A stretch of DNA of 64,000 nucleotides from Kitasatospora acidiphila (GTDB lineage: Bacteria > Actinomycetota > Actinomycetes > Streptomycetales > Streptomycetaceae). Below are positions 39,459 through 47,878 of the stretch, in pieces (position 1 is the first letter of the stretch; the number at the start of each line of letters is the position of its first letter). The stretch lies in contig NZ_VIGB01000003.1 in assembly GCF_006636205.1 (NCBI RefSeq), positions 6,078,501 through 6,142,500 of the forward strand, written 5' to 3'. Below the pieces are notes generated by a model. It was not told the origin of the DNA. It saw nothing but the letters and a program-made list of their open reading frames with translations, and did no database searches. The position numbers were made by a program, and so were the translations under genes.

Positions 39459-40312
39459 TCAGCTGGTCGCACGGTTGTAGAGGGCCTGGACCGCGTCCCC
39501 GAAGTAGCTGCTGTACGACGTGTCGGGGGTGTTCCCGCCCTCCTGGTAGCCGCCGATCACGCCGACCACCGTGCCGGTCCTGGTGCCGGGGTCGTACCCG
39601 GTGACCCAGGGGCTGCCGCTGGTGCCGCCGCTGTAGTCCGGGCAGTCGATCCGCAGCTGGGTGGCACTCTGCTGGCTGGTGAGGTTCATGCAGGTGATCG
39701 GCACGTCCTGGCTGCTGGGGTAGCCGGTCAGCCGCACCCGCAGCTGGTAGCCCTTGTTGATGCCGAGCTTGTTGGCGCCCAGCACCTGCTGCACCTGCTT
39801 GCCGTCCTGCGGCTCGACGATCGCGAAGGCCACGTCCAGGTCGGGGTTGCCGCCGTTCGCCCAGCTCGGGTCGACGGTGATGGCGCCCAGCGGCCAGACC
39901 CCGCTGGGCGCGTCGCCGCCGCGGTAGCCGGGCACGAAGACCAGGTCGGACCGCTGCCCCGAACCCGGGTCGTAGACGCAGTGCGCGGCGGTGACGATCA
40001 GGTTCTGGGCCGCGCTGTCCACCACGCTGGCGGTGCAGAAGTGGTCGCCGCCGGTGTCGTGCGTGAAGACCGCGCCGACCAGGCCGTTGTTCGCGGTGGG
40101 GGAGGCGGTGCGGGTGGTGCCCTTGCGCTTGTCGAAGGCGGCCAGGAAGCGCTTCCGGTTCCAGCCGCTGTCCGCGCCCCGGCCACCGAGCTCGCCGGAG
40201 CCGTGCCGGCCGAGGCCGCGCCGCCGTGCCCGCCGCCGGAGGAGCACCCCGTGACGGCCGCCGGGGCGAGCAGCGCCAGCGCCACCGCGAGCACCGCCTT
40301 ACGCACCGTCAT
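39459..40312 (-). CDS. Trypsin-like serine protease lipoprotein (single frameshift)
   Basis: 284 residues after repair. A signal peptide with lipobox AAVTGCSS (cysteine near residue 23) anchors it outside the membrane. The triad is His in LIVTAAHCVYD, Asp in DLDVAFAIV and Ser in GGTSGSPWVTG. The end YFGDAVQALYNRATS parallels the neighbouring paralogue. The frame breaks near the CCCC run 40177-40180; one more base joins PASSVAG to GADSGWNRKRFL. GAGGAGG precedes the ATG at 40312. Same orientation as the first protease and upstream of it. Confidence 0.88.
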
Positions 40313-40471
40313 ACGCCTCCTCGCCGGACGCGGGGACCGGGAGCGTGCTCATGGCACGCCCCCGGCGAGCACCACGGCTGATCGACCGGATATGCTGCCC
40401 GAGGCGGCCCAGCAGGGCCGTCTGTGCTGCGGTGTACCAGCCACGGTGGTGGCAGGTACACGTGGTGAAGT

Positions 40472-40545
40472 GGGGCGGTAGCTCAGCCGGTTAGAGCAGG
40501 GGACTCATAATCCCTGGGTCGTGGGTTCGAGTCCCACCCGCCCTA
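40472..40545 (+). tRNA. tRNA-Met (CAT), probable prophage attachment site
   Basis: 74 nt. The acceptor GGGGCGG pairs with CCGCCCT (first pair G-U), the anticodon loop is CTCATAA and the T arm has TTCGAGT. The sequence ACTCATAAT around the anticodon favours elongator tRNA-Met over Ile2. An integrase gene lies 327 bp downstream, and integrases of this type commonly use tRNA 3' ends, so the left junction is placed here by inference. Confidence 0.9.
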
Positions 40546-40618
40546 CTCAAGATCCTGATGGGTCGTCAGCAATATCTTGCGCTTGACCTGCGAGAACAGC
40601 CCGCCTCAAGCGTAAATC

Positions 40619-40759
40619 CTAGGGCAACGGCTCCCCAGCAGCGCGCGCGACAGGCCGAGATTCACCCGCCGGGAAACGCTCGGTAAACACGTTGACGCTG
40701 ACACCGTCCACAGGGCCCTCGTCGTGCCCTTCGGCGGAGGGCATGGCGAAGCGCGGCAT
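40619..40759 (-). CDS. Possible small protein (46 aa)
   Basis: Opens MPRFAMPSAEGHDEGPVDG and continues VSVNVFTERFPAGES, a protein-like composition with a TAG stop. No clear ribosome site, and in-frame coding character continues upstream of the ATG, so it may be the remnant of a longer gene. It lies in the gap between tRNA-Met and the integrase. Confidence 0.3.
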   Translation of the reverse strand: MPRFAMPSAEGHDEGPVDGVSVNVFTERFPAGESRPVARAAGEPLP

Positions 40760-40794
40760 GGCGGCGTCCAGACGGCCGACTGCCGTATTGGTGG

Positions 40795-40855
40795 CCGCAC
40801 AGGCCCCATCCCCGTGCGCCAGGTTTCATGCAGATGACCGCACAGGCCCCATCCC
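40795..40855. repeat. 18-bp direct repeats near the integrase (possible arm sites)
   Basis: CCGCACAGGCCCCATCCC occurs at 40795-40812 and again at 40838-40855, 43 bp apart, between tRNA-Met and the integrase gene. Paired direct repeats beside attachment sites often bind the integrase arm domain. This is inference only. Confidence 0.45.
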
Positions 40856-40872
40856 TGCGCGATCGGTAGACC

Positions 40873-42555
40873 TCAGCTGGCGGCGAGGATCCTGACCCGC
40901 TTCCGAGCCTTCGACCGCTCACGGTGCGTAGCGGCTGCCCTGGTTGCTGCGGCTTCGGTAGGCGGCGCCGGTTCGGCCGCCTGGGTGACTCGGCGGGTCC
41001 TCGGGACAACGCTGAGGGAGGCTTCGGCCTGGGCCTGCTTGAACTGCGGGAAGACGGTCGTGTAGGTGTCCCCGGTGATTTGGATGCCGGAGTGGCCCAG
41101 GAGGTCGGAGATGTCCTTGAGGGTCAGGCCGGCGGCGTTCGCGATGCCGGCTGTGCCGTGACGGAGGCCATGCAGGGTGATCGGTGGCAGGCCGAGCTTC
41201 TCGGCCAGCAGGGCGAAGCGGTGGGTGAGGTAGTCGGGGTGGTACATCGATCCGTCTTCCTTGGTGAAGACGGCCCCGGTGTCCTGCCAAGCGTCGTTCT
41301 TGTGGCCGGCGTTCCATGCCTCCCGCTCGGCGATCTGCTGTTCGCGGAGCAGCCGGAGGAGTTCGACGGTCTCCCGGTCGATCGAGATGGTCCGGACGCT
41401 GTCGGCCTTCGGCTCTTCCTGGAACGTCTCATAGGAGACGGTGACGATCTGTCGGCTGATGTGGATCGTTCGGGTCTCGAGGTCGACCTCGGACCACGGC
41501 AGGGCACAGGCTTCGCCGCGGCGTAGCCCGCGTAGCGCGAGCAGGTGCCAGAGCGTGTGCAATCGGTCGTCGTGGGTTGCATCCAGGAATTGGCCGGTCT
41601 GCTCCGGCGTCCACAGCATGACGGATGAAGGCTTCTCGCCGGTGCGCTGCAACTCTGCGACTCGGGCCGGCGTCCACACCAAGGCTCGCGGCCTCGGAGC
41701 GGGAGTCAGATGCACGAGGCTGGCCCAATTGCGCGTGACCTTCTCGCTGCTGACGGCATCTTCGAGGGCAGACGAAAGTGTCGCCAGGATGCGGTGCTGG
41801 GTGACTGGCCCGGTCAGCCGCTTGAGCTTCTTGCGTTCCTCGGCCAGGAGTGCCTTCGCCTCATCCCACTGCTTGCGCGCCTCCGCCCTCTTCGCCTGGT
41901 CGGCGCGTGTGCCACGGGGGATCTGCTTCCACTCGGCCTGCTTGGCCGCGCAGTCCTCGGTCAGTGCCTCGACCCGGGCACGATGTGCGTCGCGGGCGGA
42001 GTTCTCGTCTGCGATCGCGCTGAACATCTCGCGGATGTGGTCGGGGCGCAGGTCGACCAACTCGACGTGCCCGATATAGGGCGCGATGACGTCGCGTATG
42101 TGCTGGCCGTACTTGTCGGCAGTGGACTTGGCCAGGTCCTCCTTCCCTTCAAGCCACTCCTCCATGTACTGCTTCAGCGTCAGCTTGGAGTGCGGGTCGA
42201 TGCCGGCCAACGCGAGGTTGTACGCCTTCTTCGCCTCGGCAGATGCCCGCTTCTGCGTCCGGAAGCCGCCTTCGACGGCGCGGTTACGCTTGCCGCCGAC
42301 CTTCAGCGGCAATTCGATGCTGTAGTACCAGGAGCCGTGGCCCTTTTGGCTCAGCCGGGGGCAGGCGGCCTCCAGTCGGCCGATCCTCTGGTTGCCGTCC
42401 TCGTCGAGCATGGGCTGCCCTTTCAGCACCCCTCGCCGGTGGAACAGCGGCCCCTCGCAGCTGCATCGCTTGTACGTCTTGTCCTCGAACAATTCGCCCC
42501 CCAAGGCGTGTCGAGCCGACACGCAGGTCAGTAGCCCTGCGTGATTCCCGTGCAC
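40873..42555 (-). CDS. Tyrosine site-specific integrase
   Basis: Up to 560 residues from a GTG at 42555; the true start may be nearer KTYKRCSCEG, which resembles the usual N-terminus. A core-binding/SAM-like domain (about 120-190) is interrupted by a long charged helical insertion rich in Lys/Glu (about 200-250). The catalytic domain has the first Arg in ALRGLRRGEACAL, the HxxR box in LHGLRHGTAG and LGHSGIQITGDTYTT with the nucleophile region. It integrates and, with a small partner, excises the prophage. It points towards the tRNA, as usual. Confidence 0.93.
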   Translation of the reverse strand: MHGNHAGLLTCVSARHALGGELFEDKTYKRCSCEGPLFHRRGVLKGQPMLDEDGNQRIGRLEAACPRLSQKGHGSWYYSIELPLKVGGKRNRAVEGGFRTQKRASAEAKKAYNLALAGIDPHSKLTLKQYMEEWLEGKEDLAKSTADKYGQHIRDVIAPYIGHVELVDLRPDHIREMFSAIADENSARDAHRARVEALTEDCAAKQAEWKQIPRGTRADQAKRAEARKQWDEAKALLAEERKKLKRLTGPVTQHRILATLSSALEDAVSSEKVTRNWASLVHLTPAPRPRALVWTPARVAELQRTGEKPSSVMLWTPEQTGQFLDATHDDRLHTLWHLLALRGLRRGEACALPWSEVDLETRTIHISRQIVTVSYETFQEEPKADSVRTISIDRETVELLRLLREQQIAEREAWNAGHKNDAWQDTGAVFTKEDGSMYHPDYLTHRFALLAEKLGLPPITLHGLRHGTAGIANAAGLTLKDISDLLGHSGIQITGDTYTTVFPQFKQAQAEASLSVVPRTRRVTQAAEPAPPTEAAATRAAATHRERSKARKRVRILAAS

Positions 42556-42648
42556 CAGGTAGTGCTAGGTCGATCTATCTTGCCTTGCGATGGGGACAGT
42601 GCCGTATGCTCACAGCTAGTTGTGCGCGGGGGAGAAGCGCGGCAGCTG

Positions 42649-42894
42649 ATGACAACTGCAACACCGGTGAGCTCACGCGAGTCGCATCTGATGACTCTGA
42701 GTGAGCTGCTTGAACTGCCGGCCACGGTCAGTGTTGAGACGGCCGCTCGGGCGCTCGGTATCGGCCGCAACAAGGCGATGGAGCTGATCCGGGACGGTTC
42801 GTTCCCGGCGAAGACCTTGAGGCTCGGCGGGGTGACGAAGATTCCTACGGCTTCCTTGTGGGAGGCCCTAGGGGTGCCGATGCTGCCTCGATGA
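42649..42894 (+). CDS. Excisionase-like helix-turn-helix protein
   Basis: 81 residues. A MerR/Xis-type helix-turn-helix is visible: SVETAARALGIGRNKAMELI, then RDGSFPAKTLRLGGVTKIPT. Such proteins bend attachment DNA and direct the integrase to excision. It is divergent from the integrase gene by 93 bp, so the gap should contain both promoters. ATG at 42649 is used; GGGGAG lies somewhat far upstream, and an ATG at 42691 is possible. Confidence 0.75.
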   Translation: MTTATPVSSRESHLMTLSELLELPATVSVETAARALGIGRNKAMELIRDGSFPAKTLRLGGVTKIPTASLWEALGVPMLPR

Positions 42895-42918
42895 CTTGGT
42901 CGTCGCGGCAGAGGTGGC

Positions 42919-42940
42919 GGCAACTTAAAGAAGAGTTGCC
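42919..42940. terminator. Short hairpin after the excisionase-like gene
   Basis: Arms GGCAACT and AGTTGCC with an 8-nt loop (TAAAGAAG), 25 bp after the stop codon. No U-tract; a weak terminator or a protein site. Confidence 0.35.
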
Positions 42941-42982
42941 ACTGATCGGCTCAAGGTACGGCGACTAGGTAGGTAGGACGGC

Positions 42983-43939
42983 ATGCCGCCACGGATGTAC
43001 GGCTTCGAGGACAGCAGGTTCAGCCAGCTGCGCGATTCCGAGGTGCCAGCAGTACGAGGTGCTGCCTCGCGCCGTCTCCTTGGCCAGAACAAGGCCGAGA
43101 TCGCCGAGTGGATGAACAGCGAGGGTTACCGCGGCACACGGGGCGCCGCTTGGACTTCGATGACGCTCGGTCGGCTTCTGCGTTCGCCCGAGATCGCCGG
43201 CCTGACCGTCGGCGAGAACGGCGAGCTGGTGGAGAGCGGCAAGCCCGTCATCATCACGCCCGAGGAGTTCCGTAAGCTCCAGGCCCTCGACACCGAGACC
43301 GCGCGTGCGCCCCGCCAGGAGGCGTACGACTACCTGTACACCGGCGGCATGGCTGTCTGCGGGGAGTGCAAGCAGCCGATGACGTCTGCCCGCTCGAACT
43401 CCGACACGCCCGGCTACCGGTGCGGCGACGCCAACCGCACGGACCGACCCGGCGGGTGCGGCAAGACCCGCATCGCCGCAGGGCAGCTTGAGGACTACGT
43501 CGCGGAGTACGTGCTCGCCGAACTCCTTCGCCCCAGCGCGCAAGAGGAGATGGCGAAGGTGCGGCAGGAGCTCGGGGCAGAAGCTGAGCAGGCCCGCGCC
43601 CGGATCGAGGAGCTGAAGGGCGCAGCCGGTGCGCTCGCCGACTCGTACCTCAACGGCGAGGTCACGCGGGAGACGATCGTTGCCGTCGAGCAGAAGGCGA
43701 AGGGCGAGATCAAGCAGCTCCGCACGCGCCTTCGCTTCCTCGAACAGGCCGTAGCGGCCCCGCAGCTCGGCAACGTGGACGACCTGATCAAGTGGTGGAA
43801 TCACGCCCCGACGGCCTCCAAGCGCGCCATCGCGATGCTGTTCCTCATCTCCATCGAGGTCTACAAGGCGAGCGCACAGGGCATCCGGCACATCGAGCCG
43901 GGCAGGGTCGTCCTGAAGTGGCGCAGAGAAGGACAGTAG
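42983..43939 (+). pseudogene. Large serine recombinase lacking its catalytic domain
   Basis: 318 residues that match only the C-terminal two thirds of a large serine integrase. These are the recombinase domain (GYRGTRGAAWTSMTLGRLLR, SPEIAGLTVGENGELVES), a zinc ribbon with four cysteines (MAVCGECKQPM and YRCGDANR...GGCGK), and the long coiled-coil helix (MAKVRQELGAEAEQARARIE). The N-terminal resolvase domain with the serine nucleophile is absent, and no trace of it is found upstream. It cannot catalyse recombination; it might still bind DNA. Its last 22 bp overlap the next gene. Confidence 0.85.
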
Positions 43940-44679
43940 TCATCAACAGCTCCGCGAGTAGTACCTGCTGGGACGTTGGCACTGGGCTGCGGCACCTTGG
44001 CGTCATCGTGGACGGCAGCCGGCGATGGGCGAAGGCTCGTGCGCTGTCCACCGCCGATGGGCACCGTGCCGGTGCTGAGAAGATCCACGAAGTACTGGAC
44101 TGGTGCGAGGAGAGCGGCATCCAGGTCGTCACCATGTGGGTCCTGTCCGTCGCCAACCTTCGGCGCCCCGCCGACGAGCTCTCGCCGCTGCTGAACATCA
44201 TCGAGGACCTGGTCCTCGATCTTCACTGCACGGGTCGTTGGGACGTGAGGCCGATCGGAGACTTCGGACTGCTCCCGAAGCGCACGGCCGCCATCATGAG
44301 CTTGGTGGCGGGGGCCGAGAAGCCGCAGCCGGGCGCGATGCAAGTCAACGTGGCTGTGGCCTACGGCGGCCGGGAAGAGCTGGTCGGGGCCGTGCGCCGG
44401 TCGGTCGCCGAACTCGCTGCGCGCGGCTACAACGCCGAGGACATCGCGGAGGCCCTGGAAGAGCGGGACATCGCCCGTCATCTCTACACCAGTGGCCAGC
44501 CCGACCCTGACCTGGTCATCCGGACGTCCGGGGAGCAGCGCCTGAGTGGGTTCATGGCGTGGCAGGGCTTCCAGAGCGAGCTGTACTTCTGCACCTCGCT
44601 GTGGCCGGACCTGACCCGCCGGGACTTCGACGCTGCTCTGGCCAGCTATGACCGCCGCTCACGCACCAGAGGTGCCTGA
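43918..44679 (+). CDS. cis-Prenyltransferase-like protein (UppS family), prophage cargo
   Basis: About 253 residues from a GTG at 43918. UppS motifs are recognisable but altered. The N-terminal loop reads HLGVIVDGSRRWAKARALS where the family has MDGNGRWA, so the key Asp is kept but the Asn is not. VTMWVLSVANLRRPADELS replaces the usual STENWKRP. NVAVAYGGREELVGAVR, and RTSGEQRLSGFMAWQ with ELYFCTSLWPD, are well kept. The family condenses isopentenyl diphosphate on an allylic diphosphate to make polyprenyl carriers. A copy inside a prophage is unusual. Convergent with the 7-TM gene, 18 bp away. Confidence 0.85.
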   Translation: MAQRRTVVINSSASSTCWDVGTGLRHLGVIVDGSRRWAKARALSTADGHRAGAEKIHEVLDWCEESGIQVVTMWVLSVANLRRPADELSPLLNIIEDLVLDLHCTGRWDVRPIGDFGLLPKRTAAIMSLVAGAEKPQPGAMQVNVAVAYGGREELVGAVRRSVAELAARGYNAEDIAEALEERDIARHLYTSGQPDPDLVIRTSGEQRLSGFMAWQGFQSELYFCTSLWPDLTRRDFDAALASYDRRSRTRGA

Positions 44680-44697
44680 GCGGCGGCTCGGCGGCTG

Positions 44698-45492
44698 TCA
44701 GACGCCTGCTGACACACCGTCTGGCTGCTGGGACGCCTTGCGGCGCAGCGCGGCGGTCGCGGGGATCGACAGACCGACGATGAGCAGGATGATCGCGATC
44801 CCGGACAGCGAGGGAGACAGCACCTTCTCCAGGTCCAGCGACCATGGGCTGCCCGCCGTGTAACTGACGAGGTAGGAACCCTTGCTGGCTCCGTAGCCGA
44901 TGCCGAACAACGCGGCAACGGCCGCCACCGTCAGGCCCGTGGCCTGCCGTCGCCGACCGGCCCGGCGGTTGATCGCGCCTGCCTTGAGGCACAGGAACAC
45001 CAGCTCGGCGCAGGTGACGGCAACGTAGGACAGATAGACCAGGAGGTAGGCGTTCACGGTGTGGTTGCCCGCGAAGTCGGTCGTGAACGTGATGTCGGGC
45101 GCATCGTCCGACGCGGCGATGAACAGGGGGACCAGGGCTGCTGCGACGCCGAACGCCAGGAAGATCCGGTAGCCGGCGTGGGTCGGCACCGCCCACTGTT
45201 CGTAGGCCCAGTCGACGAGCATGATCTGCAGACTGCAACACCAGGCGACGGCACACAGATGAGCGCCAAGCTTGGCCAGGTTATGGATGCCCGAGAGCGC
45301 CTCGACAGCGTCGGCAAGGGCCGGGATGGCCAGGGCCACGCCGATGGTGCAGACGGCGAAGGCGCAGGCTCGCGCCCACCTGGAGATCCCGTAGCCTCCG
45401 TCGTGCCGCTTGCGCCAGGCGACCAGCAGGTTCGCTGCCGTGCCTCCCAGCCCAACGGCCGTGCACAGCCCAAAGACCAGGGCGTCCACCAT
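44698..45492 (-). CDS. Seven-helix membrane protein, MAB_1171c-like
   Basis: 264 residues with seven predicted helices, at about residues 3-24, 38-63, 72-96, 105-126, 142-170, 183-208 and 223-247. The loop after helix 2 reads DAVEALSGIHNLAKLGAHLC. Layout resembles the membrane part of the actinobacterial MAB_1171c-type putative transporters, which usually carry a further cytoplasmic domain absent here; that link is tentative. GAGGAGG overlapping the previous stop couples it to the EspR-like regulator gene. Role unknown. Confidence 0.7.
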   Translation of the reverse strand: MVDALVFGLCTAVGLGGTAANLLVAWRKRHDGGYGISRWARACAFAVCTIGVALAIPALADAVEALSGIHNLAKLGAHLCAVAWCCSLQIMLVDWAYEQWAVPTHAGYRIFLAFGVAAALVPLFIAASDDAPDITFTTDFAGNHTVNAYLLVYLSYVAVTCAELVFLCLKAGAINRRAGRRRQATGLTVAAVAALFGIGYGASKGSYLVSYTAGSPWSLDLEKVLSPSLSGIAIILLIVGLSIPATAALRRKASQQPDGVSAGV

Positions 45493-45507
45493 GCCTTGCC
45501 AGCCTCC

Positions 45508-46041
45508 TCAGTTGTCGGCGGCACGCGCCGCCATCTCGGTGTCACTGCGCCTACCCCCACGCCGCCGGCCGGGCCGGGTGGGTTCCGGCGCCAGCGGTGG
45601 AACGTCCGGAACCTCGGGGACGGGGGCGGTGCTCAGCGAGCGCCGTGCACGGATGTCGCGCGCGGCAGCCACGAGCTCCGCCGCAGCCTCGGGCCCGAGG
45701 CCGGCGACCAGGCGTACGGCCTCCCGTATGCCCGGTTCCTGCTGGTAGGCCGTCAGACCTGTCAGGTCGTCCCAGCCGGGCAGCAGGTAGGCAGCAGGGG
45801 CATCGAACGCTTGGGCGACCGCTTGGATGGTAGTACAAGGAGGATTGGTCTTGCGTCCATTGAGTAGGTCGTTGATCACGGCGTGCGACAGGGAGGGGGG
45901 ATCTCCGTCGGCTGGCGCGGTTCGGGCTGCGAGTTCTCGAACGGACGGCGTATGCCCGATGGTGACGGCCAGTCGGCGCAGCAGGAGGTCCAGCTTGCCG
46001 GCCAGCGTCGTGGGCACCTCGGAGGGGGGCGGCGCGGTCAT
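45508..46041 (-). CDS. XRE/EspR-like transcriptional regulator
   Basis: 177 residues. A helix-turn-helix in the first 75 residues (LAGKLDLLLRRLAVTIGHTP, SLSHAVINDLLNGRKTNPPC) is followed by AVAQAFDAPAAYLLPGWDD, the EspR-like extension, and a helical region (EPGIREAVRLVAGLGPEAA). The C-terminal 30 residues are Arg/Pro-rich and probably disordered. It is the first gene of a two-gene unit with the 7-TM protein, and probably controls it and perhaps the convergent cis-prenyltransferase gene. Confidence 0.88.
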   Translation of the reverse strand: MTAPPPSEVPTTLAGKLDLLLRRLAVTIGHTPSVRELAARTAPADGDPPSLSHAVINDLLNGRKTNPPCTTIQAVAQAFDAPAAYLLPGWDDLTGLTAYQQEPGIREAVRLVAGLGPEAAAELVAAARDIRARRSLSTAPVPEVPDVPPLAPEPTRPGRRRGGRRSDTEMAARAADN

Positions 46042-46119
46042 GGATGCGACCCGCGCTCAGAACGGCTTGTCATGGCCCCCATCTGCACTGATGCCCCATC
46101 CGTCGATTGTAAGTTTTCG

Positions 46120-46149
46120 TTGACATCCCGTAGCGACACCATGCAAGCT
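46120..46149 (+). promoter_or_regulatory. Possible promoter (TTGACA, CAAGCT)
   Basis: A consensus TTGACA at 46120-46125 with CAAGCT after an 18-nt spacer, pointing towards the small gene at 46271. It lies 79 bp upstream of the regulator's start on the other strand, so the regulator could act here. Confidence 0.4.
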
Positions 46150-46270
46150 ACCGGAAGGTCGTCGATCATGGACGACTTGGGGGTGTCCTGCCGGGCTGGC
46201 GGAGTGCCGCATGCCCGTGTGCATCTCCCGTATACGATCCGCGGCCCGCTTGCCGCGAGGGGGAATCCTG

Positions 46271-46444
46271 ATGATCGACCGCGCCAGGGTATTGGCACGC
46301 CTCCAGGAGGCTGAGGGCTCCGGGCGTCCGCCGGTCGGCCGGATGGACGCCCATCGGATGCTGTGTCATCTGGCGGCGGTGGACGTGAGGGCGATCTGTG
46401 GTGACGAAGTCCCGGAGGGCGACGGGCCCGCCGCCGATTGCTGA
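46271..46444 (+). CDS. Small hypothetical protein (57 aa)
   Basis: GGGGGA six bases before the ATG supports translation. The peptide opens MIDRARVLARLQEAEGSG and contains RMDAHRMLCHLAAVDVRAIC, ending in an acidic tail. No family is recognised. It lies between the EspR-like regulator (divergent) and parB. Confidence 0.55.
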   Translation: MIDRARVLARLQEAEGSGRPPVGRMDAHRMLCHLAAVDVRAICGDEVPEGDGPAADC

Positions 46445-46569
46445 ATGGTCACTGGGCTCCTGACCTGCGAAAACTCCAAAATTTGGCCTTGTTGCCCCCC
46501 TCTTACGCGTATAGAATTAATGCATAAGGAACGGGGAGTTCCCGAAAACCTCTTGGAGTGGAGTCCGAA

Positions 46570-47814
46570 ATGACCGTCAAGGCCGAGGCCCGCAAGACCA
46601 GCACCAGCCGCAAGACCGCCGCCCGCAAGCCGGCCGCGCGCAAGGCCGCCGCAGTCGCGGCCAGCCCCGCTCCTGTCGCCGAGACACAGGCCGCCGCCAC
46701 GCCGGGCAAGCAGGTCGTTGCCCTCAAGCTCGCCGAGGTCCACCGCAACGAGTCCCAGCCCCGCGAGTACTTCGACGCCGCCTCCCTCATGGAACTGGCA
46801 GCCTCCATGGCCGAGCGCGGCCAGCTCCAGCCGATCGCCGTTCGCCCGGACGAGGAGAAGGGTGGCTACGAGATCGTCATCGGCGAGCGCCGCTGGCGAG
46901 CCGCCCACCTGAACGAGGCCGAGACGATCGACGCCGTGATCCTCGACGGCCCCTACACCCTGCAGACCTACAAGAACCAGGTCGCGGAGAACCTCAACCG
47001 GGAGGACATGACCCCGATCGAGGAGGCCCGCGCCTTCAAGAAGATCCTCAACGAGGAGGAGGGCGCCACGCCGGAGAGCGTGGCCGCCGACTTCGGCAAG
47101 ACTACCCAGTTCGTCAACCTCCGCCTCAAGCTCCTGGACCTGGTCTCCGAAGTCGCCGAGCAGGTCAACAAGGGCGCCATTGGCACCCAGGCCGCCGTGC
47201 AGATCTCCCAGCTCACCGCTGCCAACCAGGGTGCCGTCCTCAGGAAGTGGGCCAAGGGCGAGTTCGCCACCGAGAACGACCTGGTCCACTTCGCCTACCA
47301 GGTGAAGCAGCAGCAGGACCAGCCGTTCATGCTGGAGGTCGAGGACCTGACGGAGGAGCAGCGCGCCGAGCGCGTCGCCACCCAGCGTGCCACCCGCTCC
47401 AAGCTCGACAAGATCGAGCGAGCCATCACCGAGCTCGACGGCATCAGCAAGATGCCGCTGCCCGAACTCGTGGCTGCCCTGGATGGCCAGATCGCCGCCC
47501 GCATGGAGCAGCTGGACCGCGTCGCCAAGGCTCTGGCCGACGCCCGCTTCCAGCTCCGCCAGGCGAAAGCCGCCGCCGACGCCCGCGAGATCGCACTGAA
47601 CCCCGACGCGGTCGCGCCCACCCTGACCCCCGTTCAGGGGGCGTCGCAGGAAGCCGGGGAGGTGACCAAGCCCGCCGAGATCGACGGGTTGCAGTCAACC
47701 CCCGGGAACACCGAGACCGCACAGGGCAGCGGGGCGGCGCAGGCCCAGCAGGGCACCAGCTGCGGTACCGAACCGCAGGCCAGCGCCGATCAGACGGTGG
47801 AGCTGGCGGCCTGA
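46570..47814 (+). CDS. ParB-family DNA-binding protein with histone-like N-terminal tail
   Basis: 414 residues, ATG with GGAG upstream. Residues about 5-35 are Lys/Arg/Ala-rich (TSRKTAARKPAARKAAAVAA), like histone H1 or HupB tails. The ParB CTPase/nuclease-fold domain (about 48-150) has QPREYFDAASL and the canonical box IGERRWRAAHL, followed by AENLNREDMTPIEEARAF. A helix-turn-helix (about 160-200) includes ESVAADFGKTTQFVNLRLKL. The C-terminal 80 residues are low complexity. No ParA gene is nearby, so it may act in prophage DNA organisation or replication rather than classical partition. Confidence 0.88.
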   Translation: MTVKAEARKTSTSRKTAARKPAARKAAAVAASPAPVAETQAAATPGKQVVALKLAEVHRNESQPREYFDAASLMELAASMAERGQLQPIAVRPDEEKGGYEIVIGERRWRAAHLNEAETIDAVILDGPYTLQTYKNQVAENLNREDMTPIEEARAFKKILNEEEGATPESVAADFGKTTQFVNLRLKLLDLVSEVAEQVNKGAIGTQAAVQISQLTAANQGAVLRKWAKGEFATENDLVHFAYQVKQQQDQPFMLEVEDLTEEQRAERVATQRATRSKLDKIERAITELDGISKMPLPELVAALDGQIAARMEQLDRVAKALADARFQLRQAKAAADAREIALNPDAVAPTLTPVQGASQEAGEVTKPAEIDGLQSTPGNTETAQGSGAAQAQQGTSCGTEPQASADQTVELAA

Positions 47815-47827
47815 TCAGCCCACCCGT

Positions 47828-47854
47828 GAGGGGCGGCCTGCCGGGCCGCCCCTC
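47828..47854. terminator. Hairpin between parB-like and methyltransferase genes
   Basis: Perfect 11-bp arms GAGGGGCGGCC and GGCCGCCCCTC with a 5-nt loop, no U-tract. Just upstream of the methyltransferase ribosome site GAAGGAG, so it may attenuate or separate the two genes. Confidence 0.6.
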
Positions 47855-47878
47855 CCCGTCCGAAGGAGAAGCCATACC

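Noticed and set aside
42895..42982. Resolvase catalytic domain of the serine recombinase
   Set aside because: The 88 bp upstream hold no in-frame remnant; the upstream gene is the excisionase-like gene.
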